DNA of 58,147 nt from Marinobacter sp. (lineage in GTDB: Bacteria > Pseudomonadota > Gammaproteobacteria > Pseudomonadales > Oleiphilaceae). A program made the translations under genes and the position numbers. The notes below the pieces were generated by a model. The model worked only from the letters and a program-made list of their open reading frames with translations. It searched no databases and was not told where the DNA came from. Below, in pieces: positions 43,452 through 53,610 of the stretch (position 1 is its first letter; each line of letters opens with the position of its first letter). The stretch covers positions 1-58,147 of the forward strand of contig JAKLLS010000007.1 in NCBI GenBank assembly GCA_022014155.1, written 5' to 3'.

Positions 43452-46370
43452 ATGAATACATTGCGCAAGCGAGTTATCGGCCTGGGATTGGCTGGTATTG
43501 CGTTCCTGGGGCTCGGCGGATGCTTTGAAGGCGAGCTGAGCGACAATGAGCAGAGCATGATGTCTGACCAGCCTTTTGCCTATGTGGTGCGGGATTACCC
43601 GGACATGGGCGAAGCCTCTTCCATTGATGCCAGGCCGCCGTTGGACCCCCGTGACCCGTACGCCTTCAATCCGGGTGCCCGGCTGATGGTTCGTGACCGC
43701 ATCGCCCTGAGTTCGTCGGAGAAGGATATCCTGACCGGCTACTTCGGTAGCAGCGATTACGACGTCAAGGACGTGGACGTGTCTCCAGACGGAGAGCGCA
43801 TGGTGTTTGCGGCCCATGGTCCGGCCAACAACACGGCCCACAATACCTGGAATATCTACGAATATACCTTCGCCAGCGGCCGGGTCCGCCGCATCTTCGC
43901 GGATGATGATGTGGCCAATGCCGGTCAGGATACCAACCCGGCGTACACCAACGAGGGCCGCATCGTGTTTTCCTCGTCGCGGCAACATGGCCGAGGGGAT
44001 TGGCGTCTGCTGGACCTGCGCGAGTACCTGGCAGATTTCAACGAACCGGCCTCGTTGCTGCATCTGGTCAGTCGCGATGGTTCCAACCTTGCCCAGATCA
44101 CCTTTGGTGAGTTCCACGATATCGAGCCGAACACCATGAATGACGGCCATGTAGTGTTCATCCGCTTCGGTCGGCTGTACGAGACCCTGGAGGACTGTAC
44201 GCTGGAAAATATCGACGACCCCAACTTCAATACCCACCCCCATGGCGGCGGTTACGGTCAGGGTAATGGCAACGGCTTTCCGCCGGGGCTGGAAGAGCCC
44301 AAGGAATGGACCGAAGAGGACAAATGTGGCGCGTCGGTGGCCGGTGAGGTTGAAAGCGAGCGGGTGTTCGTGGAAGACGTGCTCAGCATGTACCGCATTA
44401 CGCCCAGTGGCGGTAACGTACACCGTTACTTCGGTAGCCTCAGTGAGGAGTTTTCCGATGCCTCCTTCATTCATTACATGGACCCGATCCCGCTGGATGA
44501 CGGCAACCTGATCACCATCATGCGCCACATCTACAACCCCAACTACGGCGGCGATGTGGTCAAGATCAACAGCAAGAACTTTTTTGCGGTGGGGCAGCCG
44601 ATTGACGAGAGTGTCATCGGTGAAGCCGAGGAATCCATGACCCCCGGCCTGGTCAATTTCTACCCCAACCAGGTATCGCCGTCCGGTTGGTACAGCGCCG
44701 TTGCCCCTTATGGGGATGGCAGTGGGAGACTGCTGGCCAGTTGGGCCCAGTGCCTGGTGGAGAATGACAGCATCAGCGCCGTCTGCGAAGGGGCGTCCAC
44801 GGTGGAGAATCTGGGCGAACCGCAATACGGCATCTGGATGGTGGACCCTGCCAGCAACACCCGGTTACCGGTGGTGCGTGGCCACAAACGCGCGCTCTAT
44901 ACCGACATCGTGATTGCCAGCCGGAATGATCTGGCGCAGCCTTACACCGGCAACCGGAATGACGTGAATCTGGAGGACAATACGGCGGTGTTCCACATAC
45001 GCAGTGTGTATGACCGGGACGGCACCGACATGGCGGAACTCTGGGATGGGGGTATCGAGACTCGCCGGGATCTCTCCCTGACCCAGCCCGATGACCGCTC
45101 CGAACGCTTTATCCGCGTGCTCGGCAAGCGCAGCATTCCGCCGGAGCTGGAGCAGGCGATACTCACCGACGAAACCCTCAACCCCAGCGATGGCTCGCGG
45201 CCGCCGCTGGGACTGACTCCAATCCTGGGTTCCGGGGGGCGTGGTCTGTACGATGTGCTGTCTTACGCGATGGTTGAACCCGATGGTTCGGCCATGGTGA
45301 AAGTGCCGGCGGAGACCAGCTTCACCTTCGAAGTGGTGAACAAGTACGGCAAACGTGTCGACCTGATTGCCGCTGACCAGTACAACTACAATTACCTGAC
45401 CCAGCACCCCAATTCGTTGCTGCTGGAGGAGGGGGAGATACTCAAGTGCTACGGCTGCCATGATCCGGAGCTCGACATCCCCCACGCCCGCACCGATGTG
45501 GAGCTGGCGTCCGCCAACCCGGGCGCGCCCGGTGATGCCATGCCATTCCCCAACGCCAACCCGACAATCATCGCGCAGAACTGGAAGGACTCCATGGCCG
45601 AAGCTCTGGCGGACTCCCTCGGCTACCTGCCCACCACTTGGGCGGACAACCTGAGTTACGAGGATTTCTGGAACAACCCGCCCGATGACTCGCTGGCGTT
45701 TGACGTTCCGTACGCGGGCCTGACTACACCGGTCCCGACTGACGATCCGTCCTGTCTCACCAACTGGACCCCGGAGTGCAAGGCCACCATCAACTATCAG
45801 GAGCACATCCAGCCTATCTGGAATGCATGCCGGGTTAACCCCAATGACAACAATGCCATCACTTCCTGCCAGAACTGTCACCGCGCGGCTGAGTCCAAGT
45901 CCTGCCCGGAAGGTGGCGGCGGCGGTGGCCCAGGCACCGGACTGATGCTTGGAGACGGCCATGCGTCCTGGGACGGGCGGCAGCTGGAATCCTACGTCGA
46001 GTTGTTCAAGCCGGACTACTACCTGAAACAGGAAAACGGCGAGTGGGTGGAAGTCTCTGATCCGGATGCCGAGGGCGCATGCCCCAACGGCGTAGAAGGG
46101 GATTTGAGTGTCGAGCACGAGCCGGGAACCTGCTTCAGCCGGCGCTTGATGAGTGCCCGTGGGGCTATCGCCAGTGCCCGCTTCTTCAGCCTGTTCGACG
46201 ATGACACGGACGATGACGAGTACGAGGTGGAAGTGGAAGGCACCGCCGCCATCCGGCAGAGCCACCAGGGCATGTTGAGCAGCGCCGAGCTGCGCCTGAT
46301 TGTCGAGTGGCTCGATAGTGGCGCACACCTGTTCAACGATCCCGAGAAGTTCGAATTCCCGGAAGAATAA
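43452..46370 (+). CDS. Di-haem c-type lipoprotein with PD40/beta-propeller-like N-terminus (HzsA-like)
   Basis: 972 residues from ATG 43452 (GGAGAGATAGGTG ahead). Lipobox LGLGGC near residue 24. The first 450 residues have beta-propeller-like repeats (VDVSPDGERMVFAAHG, NPAYTNEGRIVFSS, LITIMRHIYNPNYG). Two CxxCH haem c sites: CYGCH (Cys666-His670) and CQNCH (Cys806-His810), the second in a region with extra cysteines. The layout resembles HzsA-related proteins (hydrazine synthase alpha-subunit family), but no nitrogen-cycle partners are present. Anchored in the envelope and encoded directly after the motor genes, it may be a redox or ligand-binding partner of the machine. The function is unknown. 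Confidence 0.82.
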   Translation: MNTLRKRVIGLGLAGIAFLGLGGCFEGELSDNEQSMMSDQPFAYVVRDYPDMGEASSIDARPPLDPRDPYAFNPGARLMVRDRIALSSSEKDILTGYFGSSDYDVKDVDVSPDGERMVFAAHGPANNTAHNTWNIYEYTFASGRVRRIFADDDVANAGQDTNPAYTNEGRIVFSSSRQHGRGDWRLLDLREYLADFNEPASLLHLVSRDGSNLAQITFGEFHDIEPNTMNDGHVVFIRFGRLYETLEDCTLENIDDPNFNTHPHGGGYGQGNGNGFPPGLEEPKEWTEEDKCGASVAGEVESERVFVEDVLSMYRITPSGGNVHRYFGSLSEEFSDASFIHYMDPIPLDDGNLITIMRHIYNPNYGGDVVKINSKNFFAVGQPIDESVIGEAEESMTPGLVNFYPNQVSPSGWYSAVAPYGDGSGRLLASWAQCLVENDSISAVCEGASTVENLGEPQYGIWMVDPASNTRLPVVRGHKRALYTDIVIASRNDLAQPYTGNRNDVNLEDNTAVFHIRSVYDRDGTDMAELWDGGIETRRDLSLTQPDDRSERFIRVLGKRSIPPELEQAILTDETLNPSDGSRPPLGLTPILGSGGRGLYDVLSYAMVEPDGSAMVKVPAETSFTFEVVNKYGKRVDLIAADQYNYNYLTQHPNSLLLEEGEILKCYGCHDPELDIPHARTDVELASANPGAPGDAMPFPNANPTIIAQNWKDSMAEALADSLGYLPTTWADNLSYEDFWNNPPDDSLAFDVPYAGLTTPVPTDDPSCLTNWTPECKATINYQEHIQPIWNACRVNPNDNNAITSCQNCHRAAESKSCPEGGGGGGPGTGLMLGDGHASWDGRQLESYVELFKPDYYLKQENGEWVEVSDPDAEGACPNGVEGDLSVEHEPGTCFSRRLMSARGAIASARFFSLFDDDTDDDEYEVEVEGTAAIRQSHQGMLSSAELRLIVEWLDSGAHLFNDPEKFEFPEE

Positions 46371-46386
46371 AAAAGGAAACCAGACC

Positions 46387-47064
46387 GTGACAGTGGCTAG
46401 CAACCAGACAGAAACCATCAACCTAGATCGCTGGGTCCTGCCGGATCTGGAGCTTGAGCGACCGGGTTGGGGCGTTCCTCAGCGGGATTCCTGGAAAGCA
46501 GACAGCCGGTTCCGCCAGGTCAACACGCGTCGTAAGACCGGTACCGTATTCACGCGTTTTAACCGGCACTTCCTGGCCATCCAGGCTTACCACAAGAAAC
46601 GGTCGTTGCCGGAGGCGGTCATCGACCTCGCCTTTGTGGAGCCGTCGCCCAGGGAGGTCCGGGATTATAAACCGCGGCTATGGCTGGCCGCCTCCAGTCT
46701 GATGACCATCCCGCTGGCGCTGTTCTCGTTGCTGCCAACAGATCCTTGGTGGCTGGTCCCGCCGATGGCAACCGCACTGATGCTGATGGTGATCGCGTTA
46801 CAACTGCGCAAGCACTATTTTGAGTTTCTTGCGCTCAATAGTGATGTGGTCGTATTCCGGCTGGACGCAGGGCTGCCGGATAAAGTGCGGGCGGACGCCT
46901 TTATCGAGGAATTGTCGACCAGTATTGCCAGTGCCCAGCGGGTCTTGCCCACGGGCCGGCAGCGAATCCCCGTCGCCGTTGCGGAAATGCGTCGGTTGTC
47001 GGAGGACGGGGTAATCAGCAGGGAGGAATATGAAGCGATCAAGCGGAACTGGTTTCGGAGTTGA
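46387..47064 (+). CDS. Membrane protein with SHOCT-like C-terminus
   Basis: 225 residues from GTG 46387 preceded by AAAAAGGAAACC; the frame extends upstream only across the preceding gene. Hydrophilic N-terminus, two membrane helices (about 100-117, LWLAASSLMTIPLALFSLL and 122-143, WWLVPPMATALMLMVIALQL), then a cytoplasmic or periplasmic tail ending in MRRLSEDGVISREEYEAIK, which fits the SHOCT oligomerisation motif. It starts 16 bp after the di-haem gene and is followed by a terminator, so it is the last gene of the cluster. Confidence 0.75.
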   Translation: MTVASNQTETINLDRWVLPDLELERPGWGVPQRDSWKADSRFRQVNTRRKTGTVFTRFNRHFLAIQAYHKKRSLPEAVIDLAFVEPSPREVRDYKPRLWLAASSLMTIPLALFSLLPTDPWWLVPPMATALMLMVIALQLRKHYFEFLALNSDVVVFRLDAGLPDKVRADAFIEELSTSIASAQRVLPTGRQRIPVAVAEMRRLSEDGVISREEYEAIKRNWFRS

Positions 47065-47090
47065 TTGCCGTTAACCCCATGACCGAGGAC

Positions 47091-47118
47091 AAAAAGCCCC
47101 TGACTTCAGGGGCTTTTT
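47091..47118. terminator. Bidirectional rho-independent terminator
   Basis: AAAAAGCCCCTGA (47091-47103) pairs perfectly with TCAGGGGCTTTTT (47106-47118). Flanked by A and T runs on the two sides, it can end both the trans-envelope cluster (plus) and the carbonic anhydrase unit (minus). Confidence 0.9.
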
Positions 47119-47145
47119 CTGGAACACGTCATTAGGCGGTTGGTC

Positions 47146-47808
47146 TCACTTCCTGACACGATCGATGATATCGGCGTAGAAGTCGTCAAACGCCCTGAAT
47201 TCCAGGCTGTCCTGGCCGCAACAGCGGATTTCACCGGATTTGATGTCGTACACCCAGCCGTGAATCTGTACTTTGTGGGTCGCCAGCTTGGCGGCCACCG
47301 CCGGGTGGGTGCGCAAATGCTGGACCTGCTGCAGCACGTTCTCCTCGATCGCCTCGTTGAGGTACTGGCTGTCGAGGCAGGCGTCGGTAGCAATGTTGTG
47401 GCGTTCCCGGACAATTTCCATGGCTGAGCGGCAGTGCCCCAGCCATTCCTTGACGTGAGGCAGCCCTTTCAGTGCCCCGACATCCAGCGCGCCTTTGATG
47501 GCGCCGCAGTCGGTATGGCCACAGACAATGATGTGGCGGACCTTGAGCACCGCCACCGCGTATTCGATGGAGGCGGTCATGCCCCCGGTCTCGTTACTGT
47601 GGGGCGGGATGATGTTGCCAGCGTTGCGGCAAATGAACAGATCCCCCGGGCTGGATCCCGTCAGCAGGTTGGGATCGATGCGCGAATCCGAGCAGGTAAA
47701 AAACAGCACCTCCGGGCTCTGGCCGTCTGCCAGGGCACCGAACAGGTCCTTACGTTCCGGATAGACATTTTCCCGAAAATCCAGCACACCGCGAACGATA
47801 TGTTCCAT
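47146..47808 (-). CDS. can: Beta-class carbonic anhydrase
   Basis: 220 residues. Zinc ligands visible in order: Cys and Asp of FTCSDSRI, then His and Cys of CGHTDCGAIKG. Interconverts CO2 and bicarbonate in the cytoplasm. It lies 14 bp after the pyruvate carboxylase biotin subunit gene on the same strand, so the bicarbonate supply is encoded with its consumer. The ATG lies behind an AGGGGG-type ribosome-binding site. Confidence 0.94.
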   Translation of the reverse strand: MEHIVRGVLDFRENVYPERKDLFGALADGQSPEVLFFTCSDSRIDPNLLTGSSPGDLFICRNAGNIIPPHSNETGGMTASIEYAVAVLKVRHIIVCGHTDCGAIKGALDVGALKGLPHVKEWLGHCRSAMEIVRERHNIATDACLDSQYLNEAIEENVLQQVQHLRTHPAVAAKLATHKVQIHGWVYDIKSGEIRCCGQDSLEFRAFDDFYADIIDRVRK

Positions 47809-47822
47809 ATTGAATCCCCCTA

Positions 47823-49628
47823 TCAGCCAATCTCGATCAAGATTTCACCAGGGGTGACGCGGTCACCCTTGGCCACATGAATTGCCTGTACCGTGCCATC
47901 GACGCTGGAATTGACCTCGCTTTCCATCTTCATGGCCTCTGTGACCAGTACCGCCTGACCAGCGGTGACCGTATCACCTTCCTTCACCAGCACCTCCACG
48001 ACATTGCCGGGCATGGTGGTGGTAACATGGCCCGGTTCGCTTGCCCGTTTACGACCGCTGCCGCCCTCGGCGACGTATTCGTTCAGGGATTCGAATACCA
48101 CCTCTTCGGGCATGCCGTCCAGGGACAGGTACAGCTTGCGCTTGCCGGCGCCGGAAGCACCTACCCCGGTAACCGCCACTTCGTATGTCTCGCCGTGTAC
48201 ATCAATGCGGAACTCAGTGGCGACCGCCGTGCCCATGCGGTCCTTGCCTTTTTGTTCCGCAGGCAGCAATTCTTCCGGTTTCAGGGTGCCGTCCTGACGC
48301 TGTTGCAGGAACTCGCGCCCAAGGTCCGGGAACATGGCATAGGTAAGCACATCTTCTTCACACTTCGCCAGACTACCAATGTCTTCTCGTAATTTGTTCA
48401 ACTCGGGACTAAGCAGATCGGCGGGGCGCCCCTCGTTGACCGACTCATTCCCGATGGCTTTCTTCTGGATGTCAGCATTCACCGCCGCCGGGGGCTGGCC
48501 GTAGCCACCTTGCAGATAGCGTTTCACCTCGTTGGTGATGGTCTTGTAGCGCTGACCTGCCAGTACATTGTAGACCGCCTGGGTGCCAACAATCTGCGAA
48601 GTGGGTGTGACCAGTGGTGGGAACCCAAGGTCTTCCCGCACCCGTGGGATTTCATCGAACACATCGCGAATGCGGTCCAGGGCGTTCTGTTCCTTGAGCT
48701 GGTTGGCCAGGTTGGACATCATACCGCCCGGCACCTGGTTAATCTGCACCGAGACGTCCTCGCGGGTGAACTCGCTCTCGAACTGGTGGTACTTCTTGCG
48801 CACATCCCGGAAGTAATCGGCGATCTCGCTCAACAGCACCAGGTCCAGGCCGGTGTCGTATTCGGTGCCTTTCAGCGCTGCTACCTGTGACTCGGTTGCC
48901 GGGTGACTGGTGCCAGAGGCAAAGGACGAGATGGCGGTGTCGATGCGGTCGGCTCCGGCCTCAACGGCCTTGAGCTGGCACAGTGGGGCCAGGCCGGAGG
49001 TGGCGTGACTGTGCACCACCAGCGGCAGATCCACTTCCGCCTTGATGGCTTTCACCAGATCGTAGGTGGCATAGGGTGTCAGCAGGCCGGCCATGTCCTT
49101 GATGGCAATGGAATCCGCGCCCATGGCTTGCATGTCTTTCGCCTGCTGCACGAACAGGGCCGGGGTATGGACCGGGCTGGTGGTGTAGCAGATGGTGCCC
49201 TGGGCGTGCTTGCCCGCCTTTTTTACCGCCTTCATGGCGGTTTCGATATTGCGCAGGTCATTCAGGGCGTCGAACACCCGGAACACGTCGATGCCGTTGT
49301 CCGCTGCCTTCTGCACAAACGCTTCCACCACATCGTCGGCATAATGGCGGTAGCCCAGCAGGTTCTGTCCCCGCAGCAGCATTTGCAGGCGGGTATTGGG
49401 CAGTGCCTCGCGCAGTTGCCGCAGACGTTCCCAGGGGTCTTCCTTGAGGAAACGGACGCAGGCGTCAAAGGTGGCGCCACCCCAGACTTCCAGGGACCAG
49501 TAACCCACCTGGTTGAGTTTGTCGCAGATCGGCAGCATGTCTTCGGTGCGCATGCGGGTGGCGATCAGCGACTGGTGCGCGTCACGCAGGATGACATCAG
49601 TGACTTCAATTTTCTTCGCGTTGCTCAT
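47823..49628 (-). CDS. pycB: Pyruvate carboxylase subunit B (carboxyltransferase and biotin domains)
   Basis: 601 residues from the ATG at 49628 behind AGGAGGAACAAG; an upstream in-frame ATG is out of favour because it overlaps the neighbouring gene. The N-terminal carboxyltransferase barrel (VTDVILRDAHQSLIATRM) carries metal-site residues in SIAIKDMAGLL and VHSHATSG. A PycB conserved domain follows, and the biotinyl domain has Lys567 in EAMKMES. With subunit A it makes oxaloacetate from pyruvate. OadA-type decarboxylase would need membrane partners, absent here; the adjacent biotin carboxylase gene supports the pyruvate carboxylase role. Confidence 0.92.
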   Translation of the reverse strand: MSNAKKIEVTDVILRDAHQSLIATRMRTEDMLPICDKLNQVGYWSLEVWGGATFDACVRFLKEDPWERLRQLREALPNTRLQMLLRGQNLLGYRHYADDVVEAFVQKAADNGIDVFRVFDALNDLRNIETAMKAVKKAGKHAQGTICYTTSPVHTPALFVQQAKDMQAMGADSIAIKDMAGLLTPYATYDLVKAIKAEVDLPLVVHSHATSGLAPLCQLKAVEAGADRIDTAISSFASGTSHPATESQVAALKGTEYDTGLDLVLLSEIADYFRDVRKKYHQFESEFTREDVSVQINQVPGGMMSNLANQLKEQNALDRIRDVFDEIPRVREDLGFPPLVTPTSQIVGTQAVYNVLAGQRYKTITNEVKRYLQGGYGQPPAAVNADIQKKAIGNESVNEGRPADLLSPELNKLREDIGSLAKCEEDVLTYAMFPDLGREFLQQRQDGTLKPEELLPAEQKGKDRMGTAVATEFRIDVHGETYEVAVTGVGASGAGKRKLYLSLDGMPEEVVFESLNEYVAEGGSGRKRASEPGHVTTTMPGNVVEVLVKEGDTVTAGQAVLVTEAMKMESEVNSSVDGTVQAIHVAKGDRVTPGEILIEIG

Positions 49629-49647
49629 ATCTTGTTCCTCCTGCGGA

Positions 49648-51063
<1,416 letters not shown>

Positions 51064-51150
51064 GGGAGATTCCTCATTAAGTCGTCCCGAATGAAGGTCG
51101 AAGAAAGAGTAGCGAATAGGTACTAGCAGTAAAAATTGATATTATTTTGC

Positions 51151-51178
51151 TTATGTATAAGTTAAAACTTATGGATAA
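51151..51178. promoter_or_regulatory. Palindromic operator between pycA and pycR
   Basis: ATAAGTT (51157-51163), AA, AACTTAT (51166-51172) form a perfect 7-bp inverted repeat; TTAT (51151-51154) and ATAA (51175-51178) extend the symmetry with two mismatched positions on each side. It lies 21 bp before the LysR-type regulator start and about 88 bp from the pycA start, as expected for an autoregulatory LysR site. Confidence 0.75.
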
Positions 51179-51198
51179 TTGTAAGGGGCCTAATAGTC

Positions 51199-52152
51199 AT
51201 GCCATTGAGCGTCCAAAAGTTGGCCAGCCGCCTGACCTTCCGGCAGCTTCAGGTATTCAAGGCAGTTTACGATCTGCACAGTTACAGCAAGGCGGGCGAG
51301 CTGCTGGGCCTGACCCAACCGGCGGTCAGCAGCCAGGTGCGCCACCTGGAGCAGGCCCTGGGCATGCCCCTGTTTGAGTATGTGGGGCGACGGCTGTACT
51401 GCACCGCCGCTGGGGAGGAGATGGCGCGCTGCGTCAAAGCGATCTTTGGCGAACTGGTGCGGATCCAGACCAACCTCGCCGCCATGCAGGGCCAGGTCGC
51501 CGGGGAACTCAAGCTGGTGGCGGTCAATACCGCCCAATATGTCGTGCCGTACCTGTTAAGGGCTTTCCTGAACCTGAATCCCCAGGTCAGCGTATCGGTG
51601 ACGGTGGTGAATCGGGCAACGGCCCTGCAGCGATTGAACGACAATCGCGACGACCTGGCCATCATGGGGATGGTGCCCAGCGAGCGACCGCTGGCCTCCC
51701 TGCCGTTTCTCGACAACGAACTGGTCCCGGTAGCCCCTCACGGACACCCCTTGCTTGATCAGGGTGCGGTAAGCGCCCAGGAATTCCTCGACAGCGAGCT
51801 GCTGGTGAGGGAGGCAGGCTCCGGCAGCCGGCTGGCCCTGGAACTGCACTGCCAGCACCACCGCCTGCGAGTGAGTCCCAGCATGGAGCTTGGCTCTAAC
51901 GACGCGGTGAAGCACGCCGTCCTGGCCGGGCTGGGAGTCGCGGTGTTGCCCAAACTGAGCATCCTGTCGGAACTGGCCCTCGGAAGCCTGCATATTGTTG
52001 ATCTGGCGGGCTTTCCCCTTCGCAGGAGTTGGTGTGTGGTCTATCCGCAGGCCAAGCACCCCACGCCGGCTATGCGGGCGTTTATTGATTATATTCAGCA
52101 GAATATTTCTCAGTTTGAGAAGCTCTTTGCTCGGAGGAGTCCTTCGGTTTGA
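51199..52152 (+). CDS. pycR: LysR-family transcriptional regulator (PycR-like)
   Basis: 317 residues. N-terminal winged helix-turn-helix (about 10-70, LTFRQLQVFKAVYDLHSYSKAG with GLTQPAVSSQVRHLEQALG) and a LysR substrate-binding domain (about 95-300, LKLVAVNTAQYVVPYLLRAFL). In Pseudomonas a LysR regulator beside pycA and pycB (PycR) controls them; the divergent layout and shared palindrome support the same here. Its effector is not predictable from sequence. ATG behind TAAGGGGCC. Confidence 0.88.
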   Translation: MPLSVQKLASRLTFRQLQVFKAVYDLHSYSKAGELLGLTQPAVSSQVRHLEQALGMPLFEYVGRRLYCTAAGEEMARCVKAIFGELVRIQTNLAAMQGQVAGELKLVAVNTAQYVVPYLLRAFLNLNPQVSVSVTVVNRATALQRLNDNRDDLAIMGMVPSERPLASLPFLDNELVPVAPHGHPLLDQGAVSAQEFLDSELLVREAGSGSRLALELHCQHHRLRVSPSMELGSNDAVKHAVLAGLGVAVLPKLSILSELALGSLHIVDLAGFPLRRSWCVVYPQAKHPTPAMRAFIDYIQQNISQFEKLFARRSPSV

Positions 52153-52222
52153 AGAGGCAATTCATGTTTGATGTCAGGTTCTTGCGTGCGGCGTCTGAAG
52201 GTGGCTGCCGGGCTGCTCCGTT
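52153..52222. other. Start of the 319-bp regulatory gap after pycR
   Basis: I see no gene or clear signal in this part; a possible terminator for pycR is not evident. The sites downstream (NtrC-like box, sigma-54 promoter and small transcript unit) are listed separately. Confidence 0.4.
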
Positions 52223-52239
52223 GCACCATAGAGATGCAA
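52223..52239 (+). promoter_or_regulatory. NtrC-like enhancer binding site
   Basis: TGCACCATAGAGATGCA is close to the NtrC consensus TGCACC-N5-GGTGCA (one mismatch in the right half-site) and is 17 bp long as expected. Its centre is about 125 bp ahead of the predicted sigma-54 start, a usual distance for an enhancer. Only one clear site is visible. Confidence 0.6.
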
Positions 52240-52329
52240 ATCCACGACTGTGTTTGCTTTATTGGGCATAGTGCCGCAGTGAGACCGGCCGGGAACGCCG
52301 GCATATGTGTTTTTCTGACTGGTTAGTCA

Positions 52330-52345
52330 TGGCATAGTCCTTGCT
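52330..52345 (+). promoter_or_regulatory. Sigma-54 (RpoN) promoter
   Basis: TGGCATAGTCCTTGCT: GG at 52331-52332 and GC at 52343-52344 are 10 bp apart, matching the -24/-12 consensus TGGCAC-N5-TTGCW almost fully. Predicted start of transcription near 52356. It lies ahead of a compact stem-loop unit and then the chemoreceptor gene. Confidence 0.85.
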
Positions 52346-52355
52346 GGAATCCCTA

Positions 52356-52457
52356 TGCAGTGCGGGCCGAGGGCCCGGTTACCCAAATTTTGGTCAAACA
52401 AGGCTACGGCGCCTCCATCGAACGCTCGCACGAGCGGTCGACGGGGGCGTTTTTTTT
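52356..52457 (+). ncRNA. Candidate sigma-54-dependent small RNA (or attenuated leader) of about 100 nt
   Basis: From the predicted start the transcript would have a 5' hairpin (CGGGCC, GAG loop, GGCCCG; 52363-52377), a single-stranded middle (GGTTACCCAAATTTTGGTCA and about ten more bases) and a 3' terminator: 52410-52428 pairs with 52431-52449 in a 19-bp stem with two mismatches and one G-U pair, followed by eight T. This is the layout of enhancer-dependent regulatory RNAs such as Qrr. No open reading frame fits. The alternative is a leader that attenuates the downstream chemoreceptor operon. The homology to any named RNA is not established. Confidence 0.68.
52410..52457 (+). terminator. Rho-independent terminator of the sigma-54 transcript unit
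   Basis: The stem starts CGCCTCC and ends GGGGGCG, with eight T after it. It ends 14 bp before the chemoreceptor ATG, so chemoreceptor expression needs read-through or a separate weak promoter. Confidence 0.88.
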
Positions 52458-52471
52458 GGAAGGGGATATCG

Positions 52472-53608
52472 ATGCGGTGGACGACTTACCCGGTGTTATT
52501 GCTGATGCATCACGTCGGCCTCGGGGGGCTGCTGCTGATTTTCGCAGTACTGGCCGTGCTGGGACTGACTCAGCCGTATTTGCTGCCCTGGTCTGGTAGT
52601 GCCCCGTTTCTGATCGCGCTCACCTACCTCGGCGGAGGCACGCTCTGGCATGTGCGCGGCGAAGTCGCGTGCCTGACGGCCCACTGCGCCGAATTGCTTG
52701 AGGCAGGTTCTCCCCAACAACCCGCCGCGCGGGTAGGGCCGTTACTGGACCCTCTGGCACAGCGGATGCAAAAACTACTCGGTCAGGCGCGACGCAACCG
52801 CCTGGCGCTGCAACAGAGGCTGGACGAGATCTCGCACTCGTCGCAGGAGCTGGAGCAGAGTGCGGTCATGGTGACACGCAGCGCCGAGCGCCAGAGCGAC
52901 GCCGCCAGCACAGCCTCGGCCGCGGTGGAAGAGTTAAATGTCGGCATCCGCGAAGTTGCTCAACTGGCTGACACCTCGCGCCAGAGCAGCGTCGAAGCGA
53001 GCGAGCAGCTCGAACAGAGTCTGGAGCAACTGGGCCAACTGGTAAAACGCGTGAGCGGGATGGCACAACAGGCGATCACCACCAACGAGCTGATGGAACA
53101 GCTTAGCGCCACCTCCAATACCATTAACGAGATGTCGAGCGTGATCCAGGACATCGCCGATCATACCAACCTGCTGTCGCTGAACGCCGCTATCGAAGCG
53201 GCCCGCGCCGGCGAGAGCGGCCGCGGCTTCTCGGTGGTGGCCGACGAGGTACGCCGTCTGGCGCGCCATAGCCAGGAATCCGCCGCTGGTATAGGCCTCA
53301 ATATCGGCCAGGTGCAGGCGCATATCGAAGCGGCCACGGAGCAGATGTCGGCGCTTTCCGAGATGGCGGACATCAGCATGAAGAGTTCCGACCAGGTTCG
53401 TATCCTGCTCGACCAGGCCCAGACCCGCACCCGGCAACTCACCGAACAGGTGATCCAGGTCGCGGTCAGCACCGAGCAGCAGAGCCAGGCGATCACCGAA
53501 ATCGCCACCCTGGCGGAACAGGTGTCGCAAGGCAACGCGGACAACCTCAGGGCCGCTGACCAAGCTCGCACCATCGCACATCACCTGGCCCACCTTACGG
53601 AGGCTTGA
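52472..53608 (+). CDS. Methyl-accepting chemotaxis protein with no sizeable periplasmic sensor
   Basis: 378 residues from the ATG at 52472 (GGAAGGGGATATC ahead). Two membrane helices near the N-terminus (about 5-31 and 38-57) with only a few residues between, then a cytoplasmic signalling domain with the hairpin-tip region [19 protein letters not shown] and [15 protein letters not shown]. With almost no periplasmic domain it probably senses through a partner or a cytoplasmic signal. The downstream gene encodes a NIT-domain protein, 2 bp after the stop, so a split receptor is possible. Confidence 0.9.
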   Translation: MRWTTYPVLLLMHHVGLGGLLLIFAVLAVLGLTQPYLLPWSGSAPFLIALTYLGGGTLWHVRGEVACLTAHCAELLEAGSPQQPAARVGPLLDPLAQRMQKLLGQARRNRLALQQRLDEISHSSQELEQSAVMVTRSAERQSDAASTASAAVEELNVGIREVAQLADTSRQSSVEASEQLEQSLEQLGQLVKRVSGMAQQAITTNELMEQLSATSNTINEMSSVIQDIADHTNLLSLNAAIEAARAGESGRGFSVVADEVRRLARHSQESAAGIGLNIGQVQAHIEAATEQMSALSEMADISMKSSDQVRILLDQAQTRTRQLTEQVIQVAVSTEQQSQAITEIATLAEQVSQGNADNLRAADQARTIAHHLAHLTEA

Positions 53609-53610
53609 AC

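Noticed and set aside
44865-46421. 518-codon minus-strand frame opposite the di-haem gene
   Set aside because: The plus strand has a lipobox and two CxxCH sites in frame; the minus frame shows no motif.
52355-52471. N-terminal extension of the chemoreceptor from an upstream in-frame start
   Set aside because: The extension would run through the terminator stem and T-run and is unlike receptor N-termini; the ATG at 52472 has a good ribosome-binding site.
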